Shown piece by piece: positions 46,991-53,632 of a stretch of DNA of 64,000 nucleotides. Position 1 is the stretch's first letter, and each line of letters begins with the position of its first letter. The stretch comes from Chryseobacterium camelliae (GTDB taxonomy: Bacteria > Bacteroidota > Bacteroidia > Flavobacteriales > Weeksellaceae). The DNA is taken from the NCBI RefSeq assembly GCF_002770595.1, contig NZ_CP022986.1:682001-746000 (forward strand), read 5' to 3'. Below the pieces are notes generated by a model, which was not told the DNA's origin, made no database searches, and saw only the letters and a program-made list of their open reading frames with translations. The position numbers and the translations under genes are program-made.

Positions 46991-47671
46991 ATGGAAAACT
47001 CAAAAATCAAAGTAGGCATCGTAGACGACGACCTGATGCTGGTTCAGCTTTTAAAAAATTACATCAACAGCACCACCAATTATGAAGTCGTGCTGACCTC
47101 AACCGGAGGCCATCATTTCCTGAACGAAACCGACATCAGCCTGCCACAGATACTCCTGCTGGATCTCAGAATGGCCCAGGGTGACGGCCTTGAAGTCCTC
47201 TCTTCTTTAGCTGATCAACCTGAAGCTCCCAAAATCATTGTTTTGTCGAGCTTTTACCGCCGTTCTTTTATGGGTCAGATGCTGAAAATGGGCGCCCATG
47301 CTTTCCTGCCTAAAGAAACCGACCTGGAAGACCTGGTGAAGATCATGCATACGGTCTATCACCACGGGCACTATTTTTCGGAGGAGCAGGTTGAAGTCAT
47401 GCGCAGCCAGCTGTCCAATAAGCTTCCCGAATTCCATGCGCTCTCCAAGGACGGGCTTACGGAACGGGAAACCGAGGTGCTCCGGCTGGTCTGCCAGCAG
47501 TTCAGTACAAAAGAAATCGCGGATACCTTATACCTTTCCCCAAAAACAGTAGAAACCCATAAAACCAGCCTGATGCTGAAAACCGGTGTAAAAAATATGG
47601 CGGGGCTGGTGATCTATGCCGTACAAAATCATATTGTAGATGCTGATGAGATTGTGCTGTTTGATAAATGA
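46991..47671 (+). CDS. LuxR/NarL-family response regulator
   Basis: 226 residues: receiver domain with acidic pocket VDDD (11-14), phospho-acceptor Asp58 (LLLDLRMAQGDGLEVL), Ser in IIVLSS and Lys in FLPKETD; then a C-terminal LuxR helix-turn-helix (LTERETEVLRLVCQQFSTKEIADTLYLSPKTVETHK). Partner of the kinase just upstream. Its closeness to the convergent reb cluster suggests the reb genes are its targets, which is inference. Confidence 0.92.
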   Translation: MENSKIKVGIVDDDLMLVQLLKNYINSTTNYEVVLTSTGGHHFLNETDISLPQILLLDLRMAQGDGLEVLSSLADQPEAPKIIVLSSFYRRSFMGQMLKMGAHAFLPKETDLEDLVKIMHTVYHHGHYFSEEQVEVMRSQLSNKLPEFHALSKDGLTERETEVLRLVCQQFSTKEIADTLYLSPKTVETHKTSLMLKTGVKNMAGLVIYAVQNHIVDADEIVLFDK

Positions 47672-47735
47672 ACTAATTGTAATTGGTTATTTAGTAATAA
47701 TCAGGCATAAAATTAATCAGCTCGATGTTTAAAAG

Positions 47736-47763
47736 GAATCAGATGACTGATGATTCTTTTTTT
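47736..47763 (+). terminator. Terminator after the response regulator
   Basis: GAATCA / TGATTC stem with a 9-nt loop and then T7. It overlaps the last codons of the facing minus-strand gene. Confidence 0.65.
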
Positions 47764-48440
47764 GTAATATACTCAACCGTATGATCAATTTCAGGTAGCT
47801 GAAGCAATTTTCTGTATGCTTTCACATTTGCTTTTCCCATATTAGGGAATAACCAACTTCCGAAAGTCTGATTCAGAGATGCAAAGTTATTTGGTCCACC
47901 TCCTTTAAGGATCATATATGTCTTCCCACCTTCATCTACGTAACTGATATCTAAATATCCTCCACTGAAAACATGTCCTGACTCTGCATAATTTCGCATG
48001 GTCATTTTTTCATCATCATGAGTTGTCCTTACCGGCCCACCGAATATTGCTGTAGTCAGTTCATCATTCCCTCTTCTCCCCATCAATACGCCGTTCTGGC
48101 CTCTCATAGCCCCTGGTACTGTCTGTCCTACATAACGTTTTGAGAACTCAAAGAGCAAACGGGCATTAAGTTCTGTGCTGGTAGTTCCTGCCAGTATTCT
48201 GAATTCAAAATCGTGTTCGCCATAACAGGCTTCAGCACCTAATAATCTTCCGGACATGCGGAAAGGTTCCATTACTATAGATCCGACTCTTCGTGACGAT
48301 AGCATTTCATCAACATAACGAAGCTGGGGAGTAAGCCTTTGCAATTGCAGAAAATTACTGTAATTGAACAATGTGTGCCTATTATGATATACCATATATC
48401 CGCCAGATAGTACTGGAAATACATATTTTAAATATCTCAT
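47739..48440 (-). CDS. Hypothetical protein at the end of the reb cluster
   Basis: 233 residues with an N-terminal hydrophobic stretch (YLKYVFPVLSGGYMVYH), then a soluble, beta-rich body (RRVGSIVMEPFRMSGRLLG, DFEFRILAGTTSTELNARLLFEFSKRYVG, GGYLDISYVDEGGKTYMILKGGG) and a charged end. I do not recognise a family. It follows the last rebB copy at 87 bp, but a terminator hairpin lies between, so it may be transcribed separately or by read-through. An accessory role in R-body formation is possible but not shown. Confidence 0.7.
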   Translation of the reverse strand: MRYLKYVFPVLSGGYMVYHNRHTLFNYSNFLQLQRLTPQLRYVDEMLSSRRVGSIVMEPFRMSGRLLGAEACYGEHDFEFRILAGTTSTELNARLLFEFSKRYVGQTVPGAMRGQNGVLMGRRGNDELTTAIFGGPVRTTHDDEKMTMRNYAESGHVFSGGYLDISYVDEGGKTYMILKGGGPNNFASLNQTFGSWLFPNMGKANVKAYRKLLQLPEIDHTVEYITKKESSVI

Positions 48441-48472
48441 ATCAATTTATTTCTAAGTGATCATTTATTGTT

Positions 48473-48504
48473 AAAAATCAGGGAGGATACTATACCCTCC
48501 CTGA
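48473..48504 (-). terminator. Terminator after the last rebB copy
   Basis: On the minus strand, TCAGGGAGG / CCTCCCTGA (9-bp perfect stem, 9-nt loop) is followed by TTTTTAA. Confidence 0.8.
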
Positions 48505-48527
48505 AAAAGAATCTAAAAACACTGAGG

Positions 48528-48791
48528 TTAGGAAGGATTCATCATCCTGGCGATAGAGATGGCATCTGCTACGGTATCCAGACTGTAGATCTGCATTACG
48601 CCCTGGGTGGTGGCTGCCTGTCCCAGAATATTCTGCTGGTTCTGGTTGTTCACTGCATTCTCAAACATCAGTCCCGTGGAATGGGCTGCGGTCTGGTATA
48701 CATTTCCTAAAGCCACAGCAGGGGCTTCTGCTACTACTTTTACATTGGTTTGCGTTACTGCGTCGGTAATTTGTTCATTGACGTTTGCCAT
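48528..48791 (-). CDS. RebB family R-body protein, copy 1
   Basis: 87 residues, a RebB-like ('killing trait') protein: NEQITDAVTQTNVKVVAEAP, then AVALGNVYQTAAHSTGLMFENAV and QQNILGQAATTQGVMQIYSLDTVADAISIARMMNPS. RebB-type proteins polymerise into the ribbon of R-bodies, which in Caedibacter coil inside the cell and unroll at low pH. All residues of the AHSTGLMFE core are present. It is over 90% alike in the other two large copies at first sight. Downstream lies a terminator. Confidence 0.85.
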   Translation of the reverse strand: MANVNEQITDAVTQTNVKVVAEAPAVALGNVYQTAAHSTGLMFENAVNNQNQQNILGQAATTQGVMQIYSLDTVADAISIARMMNPS

Positions 48792-48817
48792 AATTAAATT
48801 TGTTTAAGGTTTGAATA

Positions 48818-48832
48818 ACCGGATTTTCCGGT
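48818..48832 (-). promoter_or_regulatory. Conserved hairpin 27 nt before rebB copy 1
   Basis: ACCGGATTTTCCGGT, a 6-bp perfect stem with a 3-nt loop, placed 27 nt ahead of the start codon. The same sequence sits at the same distance before copy 2. Confidence 0.55.
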
Positions 48833-48858
48833 CATGGTTATAGTATTGGAGTTGTTTT

Positions 48859-48885
48859 AAAAAGCAACCGGAATGGTTCCGGCTG
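48859..48885 (-). terminator. Terminator between rebB copies 2 and 1
   Basis: GCAgCCGGAA-CCA-TTCCGGtTGC on the minus strand, followed by TTTTTAAAA. Confidence 0.65.
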
Positions 48886-48907
48886 CCCAATAGCTGTAAT
48901 GTGCGGA

Positions 48908-49174
48908 TTACGGATTAGGATTCATCATCCTGGCGATAGAGATGGCATCTGCCACGGTATCCACACTGTAGATCTGCATCACCCCCTGAGTGGTGGCTGC
49001 CTGTCCCAGAATATTCTGCTGGTTCTGGTTGTTTACTGCGTTTTCAAACATGAGTCCCGTAGAATGGGCTGCGGTCTGATACACGTTTCCTAAAGCCATG
49101 GCCGGAGCTTCTGCCACTACTTTTACATTGGTCTGCGTTACTGCGTCTGTGATTTGTTGATTTACGAATGCCAT
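48908..49174 (-). CDS. RebB family R-body protein, copy 2
   Basis: 88 residues, nearly identical to copy 1 apart from a few substitutions (MAFVNQQITDAV; PAMALGNV; VDTVADAISIARMMNPNP). It keeps the AHSTGLMFE core. Upstream is the same ACCGGATTTTCCGGT hairpin at 27 nt. The pair is most simply explained by recent tandem duplication of gene and leader. Confidence 0.85.
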   Translation of the reverse strand: MAFVNQQITDAVTQTNVKVVAEAPAMALGNVYQTAAHSTGLMFENAVNNQNQQNILGQAATTQGVMQIYSVDTVADAISIARMMNPNP

Positions 49175-49200
49175 AATTACATTGTTTTAAGGTTGATATA

Positions 49201-49215
49201 ACCGGATTTTCCGGT
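49201..49215 (-). promoter_or_regulatory. Conserved hairpin 27 nt before rebB copy 2
   Basis: ACCGGATTTTCCGGT at the same distance from the start as in copy 1. Absent before copy 3, where GAGATAATCTC is found instead. Confidence 0.55.
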
Positions 49216-49304
49216 CATGATGGTTAAGGTTTAATGAGTTGGTTGTATCAGCAGGTTCACTTTTTCAAGGCTGCTGAAATGTCCGGATGAGTTTAAATGC
49301 CATC

Positions 49305-49568
49305 CTAAGGATTAGGGTTCAGCATCCTGGCGATAGAGAGGGCGTCTGCTACCGTATCAAAGCTGTAAATCTGCATGACACCCTGTGTCGTAGCCGATTG
49401 TCCTAAGATGTTCTGCTGATTCTGCGTATTGACCGCATTTTCAAACATGATTCCCGTTGAGTGAGCAGCGGTCTGGTAGACATTCCCCAGCGCTATCGCC
49501 GGAGCTTCTGCCACTACTTTTACGTTGGATTGCGTTACCGCATCTGTGATTTGTGCATTCACTGCCAT
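49305..49568 (-). CDS. RebB family R-body protein, copy 3
   Basis: 87 residues, a diverged copy of 1 and 2 (MAVNAQITDAVTQSNVKVVAEAP; AHSTGIMFENAVNTQNQQN; FDTVADALSIARMLNPNP). The AHSTG(I)MFE core and the VADA(L/I)SIAR end are kept. All three copies are probably structural ribbon subunits. Confidence 0.85.
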   Translation of the reverse strand: MAVNAQITDAVTQSNVKVVAEAPAIALGNVYQTAAHSTGIMFENAVNTQNQQNILGQSATTQGVMQIYSFDTVADALSIARMLNPNP

Positions 49569-49885
49569 AATTGTACTTGTTTTTTTGAGATAATCTCGGT
49601 TAATAATTATTTGATTTTAAACTAGTTTCGGATCAAAATCCATCTTCCGCAACAGGCATTAGGGCATCGACTTAAAATGATTGTTTTAAGACTAAAAAGA
49701 TTTTATAAATCGTTAGGATGGGTTCTCGGTACAATGGTTGGAAATCCATGCCCGTGCCTTTGCAGAAACTGAAGATATTGTAAAAAAATGCGGACATTGA
49801 CACCAGGCTGTAGAAATTACAGCTCTGCAGAAGTGATGATGCTGTGTTAAGAAAATGTCCGCATCTTAAGAGGCCGTTGTTTACA
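49569..49885 (-). ncRNA. 317-bp gap with large inverted repeat, possible structured RNA
   Basis: ATGCGGACATT (49788-49798) and AATGTCCGCAT (49854-49864) are perfect 11-bp reverse complements enclosing 55 nt, within which GCTGTA-gaaa-TTACAGC forms an inner hairpin. A second pair, AGGCCGTT / AACGGCCT (about 49870-49903), overlaps the end of the fourth reb gene. It could be an attenuator or processing element between the two reb subgroups. Confidence 0.45.
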
Positions 49886-50128
49886 TTAAATATCGAAACG
49901 GCCTTTCCTGAATGCGTGCAACTCTCTTTTTAATCTGATGGAGCTGATTTTTTTTATTCCCATGGCGGAATTGCTCAATCCGATCAGCGAGTCCCGCTGC
50001 TGATTCAAAACGGATTGTTCATACATAAGTCCGGTAGAATGTGCATTGGTCTGCATTGAGATGGCGGCAGGGACCGTAGCGGACATTCGTACGACTTCTA
50101 GGTTGGTTTCATTGTGGCTGTCTGTCAT
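49886..50128 (-). CDS. RebB-like protein, divergent copy 4
   Basis: About 80 residues from MTDSHNETNLEVV, the start that lines up with the N-terminus of the other copies; an ATG at 50155 that overlaps the previous stop (ATGA) is the alternative and would add nine residues. The core reads NAHSTGLMYEQSV followed by QRDSLIGLSNSAMGIKKISSIRL. The C-terminal end is unlike copies 1-3 and is rich in basic residues. A minor or capping subunit is possible. Confidence 0.75.
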   Translation of the reverse strand: MTDSHNETNLEVVRMSATVPAAISMQTNAHSTGLMYEQSVLNQQRDSLIGLSNSAMGIKKISSIRLKRELHAFRKGRFDI

Positions 50129-50151
50129 AGTATTTAATTTGAATTTGATGT

Positions 50152-50553
50152 TCATCTGCGGACGCCGGCAAATCTTGCCTGCAGCTGGCTTAAACGTTCA
50201 GCAACCTTCAGTTCTTTTTTTCTGAATATCTCCTGGAGGTTTTTCAGACGGTCCTCCTGGCTGCCCGGAATGAGGCCTCCCGGTGCTGAAGCTGCCTGAG
50301 CCTCCTGAACGGCCTGCTGTTGCTGTACTGCTTCTTCCAGTTTTTCCAGAAGAGGAGCTAAATGGTTCATGGTTTCTTTCACGGCTTTTTCTTTAATATG
50401 GTTGATGATTTCCTCTTCATGGCTGATCACGAAGGGCATAACTTCTTCTTTTTCCACTATCTCTGGCGCTACCGGCTCTACTTCTATAACGATCGGTGAT
50501 GAATTTTTCTCCTGGCCGGAAGATTTTGTCATGGGGTATAATACTCTGCGCAT
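50152..50553 (-). CDS. Coiled-coil protein in the reb cluster
   Basis: 133 residues. An acidic linker (IVIEVEPVAPEIVEKEEVMP) leads into a long helical, coiled-coil-like stretch (~45-130) rich in E, K and Q, including EKLEEAVQQQQAVQEAQAA and a C-terminal LKVAERLSQLQARFAG. Unknown family. It is packed between two other genes with 4-bp and ~50-bp gaps, so it is part of the reb transcription unit. Could be a scaffold or assembly partner. Confidence 0.7.
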   Translation of the reverse strand: MRRVLYPMTKSSGQEKNSSPIVIEVEPVAPEIVEKEEVMPFVISHEEEIINHIKEKAVKETMNHLAPLLEKLEEAVQQQQAVQEAQAASAPGGLIPGSQEDRLKNLQEIFRKKELKVAERLSQLQARFAGVRR

Positions 50554-50606
50554 ACATCCTGGTTTTTAATGTTGATTGATGGAAGATCTAAATAAAGACG
50601 ACTCAG

Positions 50607-51419
50607 CTAGAGCAGATAGCCTATAAAATTACCGGCTGCCGTCCAGTCCCTGTTGATATCCTTGATGACATTGCTTCCTACGATTTCCAGCGCAATAGAT
50701 CCGGCTATGGCGTTGGCCGTAATCATTTCTTTCAGCTGGTCATTGGGCAGGTTGAAGATATAATCATCCGGGATAAGAGGTAATTTTCCTGTATTGGCAG
50801 GATTCTCATTGATAATGATCTCCAGGATTCCGTAAAAATAGTGGGCAATTAATTTGGTTCCCTGGAACTCCAGCTCTCTTTTCAGCTCTACCAATTCACT
50901 CTGGGTAATCAGGTCCGATACCGCATTCACATCCACATCATGAGTGGAATACAGCGCTTCTCCCGTATTGGATGGGACGATGGTGATGTCTGTCTTCAGG
51001 ATGCTTTTCGATCGTTCAAGATTGACCGTAAGGAGCCTGGAATCGGTTTCCGGTTCTGCAATATCGCTTAAGGTATTCAGGGGAAGGATCCTTACGTTGC
51101 AAAAGAAGGTCTGATTTTCTTCTAATTTGATCATGATTACTGCAATTCCTGTCGATCTGTCTTTAGGCTCTACTACAAAAGACTGGTAATTGTTGTATCT
51201 TTTCCCTTTGTTGGTACAGATGACCTGCCTGATCTGGGGCTCAATACTGACATCGGTTGTAGACAGGGCAAAAACGACACGGTCACTGTTGTTCTCCGGC
51301 TTTTTTACGCTGTAATAGGCATTATCACTGCTTCTTTTCAGGTAAAGGCTCTCATTCACTTCCTTCAGGGTACGTAAGTTCAGGATTTTTGCCGGTTTCT
51401 GTTCGCTTGAGTAATTCAT
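50607..51419 (-). CDS. Hypothetical protein in the reb cluster
   Basis: 270 residues, soluble, no membrane segment or signal peptide. The N-terminal half is beta-rich (DRVVFALSTTDVSIEPQIRQVICTN, STGIAVIMIKLEENQTFFCNVRIL), the second half mixed, with SELVELKRELEFQGTKLIAHYFYGILEIIINEN and NQIGYLL-like end (TAAGNFIGYLL). Not recognised. The poly-A-tract gene lies just upstream. Confidence 0.7.
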   Translation of the reverse strand: MNYSSEQKPAKILNLRTLKEVNESLYLKRSSDNAYYSVKKPENNSDRVVFALSTTDVSIEPQIRQVICTNKGKRYNNYQSFVVEPKDRSTGIAVIMIKLEENQTFFCNVRILPLNTLSDIAEPETDSRLLTVNLERSKSILKTDITIVPSNTGEALYSTHDVDVNAVSDLITQSELVELKRELEFQGTKLIAHYFYGILEIIINENPANTGKLPLIPDDYIFNLPNDQLKEMITANAIAGSIALEIVGSNVIKDINRDWTAAGNFIGYLL

Positions 51420-51423
51420 TGTA

Positions 51424-52139
51424 TTATTTTTTTTTAAGTTGAGTCATTAATTTTCCAAATATGGACCGCTTTACCGTCCTGCTGGTATGTATTTCTGCGG
51501 GCAATACAGCTTCTTCCCGCTTCGCAAGTGCGGATAGCTCCGATTTTTCATCCGGTTCCGGCAGCTCCTTTTCCTCATGGTTTTCCGGGACAGGCTTTTC
51601 TTTTATATGATCGCCTATCTCTTCCGGGACTTCTATATGTTTTTTTTTTCGGGATCTGGAGAATGTACGGGACTATCAGAAAACGAGTCTGACGGATGCG
51701 TTACAGGAGTATTCGGATATAAACCGGTGGGCAGGGCAATAGCATTGGAAATCTTTGCCTTGGCTTCTGCATACTCACCTACTATTTTAAATAAGTCCCG
51801 TATCATTTCATTTCCCTGTACCGGCTTGACGTCTGCATCTGTTGCCGGTCCCGTAGGTGTAGGTTCTTTTTCGCTCCATGTTCCGTAGGTCAGGAGATTA
51901 TTGGCCAGCCTGCTCAGTGCAATTAATCCCAGCTGTTCAAAGCCTTTCAGAAAGGACTGTAAATCCTGAACCATCATCCCGGCAGACTGATCGATCATCA
52001 CTTTGGCCATGCCGCTCATCGGAGAAGCCGTTGGTGGCGCCAGTACCTCGGCATTGATAAACTGTACCGTTTGTTCTGCAGGAGTTACCGCATTAGCCGT
52101 TTCCTGAGGTGCTGTTGTTTCATTATTGTTCTCGTCCAT
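51424..52139 (-). CDS. RebB-like protein with A10 frameshift tract, long form
   Basis: In the simple reading the protein is 168 residues (52139 to 51633), ending ...PEKKNI. Its N-terminal third contains a RebB-like core: NAEVLAPPTASPMSGMAKV, then DQSAGMMVQDLQSFLKGFEQLGLIALSRL, which lines up with AHSTGLMFENAV...ILGQAA of the rebB copies. At the end, ten consecutive A residues (minus strand, opposite 51640-51649) are followed by a 71-codon open stretch in the -1 frame (HIEVPEEIGDHIKEK... to ...FGKLMTQLKKK, stop at 51426-51424). The full frameshifted product would be ~238 residues. The extension is charged and helical. See findings. Confidence 0.65.
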
Positions 52140-52155
52140 CCTGGTCAGGTTTTAA

Positions 52156-52371
52156 TTATCCTTTTAAAATCTTAATGGCATCTGCAATAATGGCAGGATT
52201 AAGCTGATTGAGGTTCTGTTGATTGGACACTGAGTTCTGAATGGAAATTCCGCTGGCATGGGTGGCCATCTGATAAAGCATACTCATCGCCTGTGCAGGA
52301 GATTCTCCCAGCACGGTAACATTGGTCTGGGTAACGGCATCTGTCGCCTGATTGTTTACTGTGTCTGCCAT
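52156..52371 (-). CDS. RebB-like protein, copy 5 (short)
   Basis: 71 residues: NNQATDAVTQTNVTVLGESPAQAMSML then HASGISIQNSVSNQQNLNQLNPAIIADAIKILKG. The core HASGISIQN replaces AHSTGLMFE, and the C-terminal ~15 residues of the larger copies are missing. First gene of the minus-strand cluster, so its leader should carry the reb promoter (52372-52620). Confidence 0.8.
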   Translation of the reverse strand: MADTVNNQATDAVTQTNVTVLGESPAQAMSMLYQMATHASGISIQNSVSNQQNLNQLNPAIIADAIKILKG

Positions 52372-52623
52372 ATTCTGTTTAATTGGTTTGATGTATTAGT
52401 TTTTATCTTTATTCCGGAAATCCTTTAGCTTCGTCAATGCTTTTGTAATCTCTTACTTCATCAACAGGCTTCTTATCCCGTTTGTCTGATACAAATTTCA
52501 CAAATCGAAACGAGTAATCATTCAGGGAAAAAACTGAATTTCAGAAAATCGGGGAATTCCCTTAGAATTTTTATGCCGCGCGTGAACGTATCTTTCTTAT
52601 AAGAAATGACCGGGATATGCTAT
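52372..52623 (-). promoter_or_regulatory. 250-bp leader region of the reb cluster
   Basis: No gene here. It should hold the promoter and response-regulator operator of the reb cluster. I see no clean TAnnTTTG box and no obvious repeated operator. Confidence 0.35.
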
Positions 52624-52653
52624 CAAAAAAAGCTGCCCCAAAAAAGGGCAGCT
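52624..52653 (-). terminator. Terminator after the YceI gene
   Basis: AGCTGCCC / GGGCAGCT with a 7-nt loop, then TTTTTTTG on the minus strand. It insulates the reb leader from the YceI gene. Confidence 0.85.
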
Positions 52654-52677
52654 CTACAAGATTTATATCTAACAATA

Positions 52678-53355
52678 TTATTTTTTCGCTTTTACATCAA
52701 CGGCAATCTCGATATCTTTGCTGATCATCCATTCTGCAGGATCGGTTTCGGAAGTTCCGAACTTGATTCCCCAGTCCGCTCTGTTAACCGTGAATTTCGC
52801 CTGGACTGACGCTGCATTGTCCATAACCTCTACTTTAGCCGGGAAGGTAACGTTCATCGTTTTTCCTGAAAGGGTAAGGTTTCCGCTTACGGTTTTGTTG
52901 GCTCCGGCAACCGCATCTTTAGAAGCATCCTTAAGATCGGTTACAGCAGTGATCTTGAAAACTGAAGTAGGATTTTTAGCCGTATCGAAGAAATCAGGAT
53001 TTTTCAGGTGCGCTTCCAGGTCAGTGTACTTTTTATCCTTTTCCGTTACGGAAGCAGGGTCTACCTTCAGGGAGTTCATATCAATAACGAAGCTTCCTGC
53101 GGTCAGCTGGCCGTTGTCTACATCCAGGTCTCCTGACTGTACTTTAAGGGTTCCCCAACGAGGAGCCATTCCGCCTTTGTGGAATGCTTTCCAGTTCACC
53201 ACTGATGCAGCCGTATCTACCGCAAGTTTTTCTCCCTTCCCTTCAGCTACCGTCTGCTCCTGGGCAGTGGCAGCCTCTCCGGCCGCTTTGTCTTTGTTAC
53301 AGGATGTTGCCATCAATCCGATAGCCATTATGGCAATGACACTTAGTTTTTTCAT
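52678..53355 (-). CDS. YceI family lipoprotein
   Basis: 225 residues. Lipoprotein signal with lipobox MATSC (Cys19). The YceI domain (about 45-222) includes VNWKAFHKGGMAPRWGTLKV, the SGDLDVDNGQLTAGSFVIDM repeat-like block, and the C-terminal DWGIKFGTSETDPAEWMISKDIEIAVDVKAK. YceI proteins are lipocalin-like and bind polyprenyl or quinone-like lipids in the periplasm. Monocistronic. Confidence 0.93.
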   Translation of the reverse strand: MKKLSVIAIMAIGLMATSCNKDKAAGEAATAQEQTVAEGKGEKLAVDTAASVVNWKAFHKGGMAPRWGTLKVQSGDLDVDNGQLTAGSFVIDMNSLKVDPASVTEKDKKYTDLEAHLKNPDFFDTAKNPTSVFKITAVTDLKDASKDAVAGANKTVSGNLTLSGKTMNVTFPAKVEVMDNAASVQAKFTVNRADWGIKFGTSETDPAEWMISKDIEIAVDVKAKK

Positions 53356-53572
53356 ATTATGTATTGTTTACAAGTTGTTTTTCAATCAAAAATAAACGCA
53401 GCATGCATTTTCAGCAGTGCAAGCGCCAAAATTAAAGAACTTCAGCCGTTCATTTCTTATCATACGTCAAGAAATTAAATATAGAACTTTAAAATTAAAT
53501 AACAGTTATCAAGCTTAAAGATTTCCATTACTAAGGATCATATCATTTTTAATGATGTAATACTTTTTTTTG

Positions 53573-53602
53573 TTTGGCCTAAAAAAAATTAATGTAATTT
53601 TA
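53573..53602 (+). promoter_or_regulatory. Promoter-like TTTG / TAnnTTTA pair
   Basis: TTTG (53573) and TAATTTTA (53595) are separated by 18 bp, one base off the TAnnTTTG consensus, 31 bp before the start of the MG2/plug gene. Confidence 0.4.
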
Positions 53603-53632
53603 TACCCGATTTAAACACAAATATCCATTTAT

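Noticed and set aside
47739..52371. Contractile injection system (T6SS or eCIS)
   Set aside because: No sheath, tube, baseplate or AAA-ATPase genes; RebB-like cores explain the small repeated genes better.
52718..53395. Plus-strand open frame (225 codons)
   Set aside because: Exactly antisense to the YceI gene, whose domain content is clear on the other strand.
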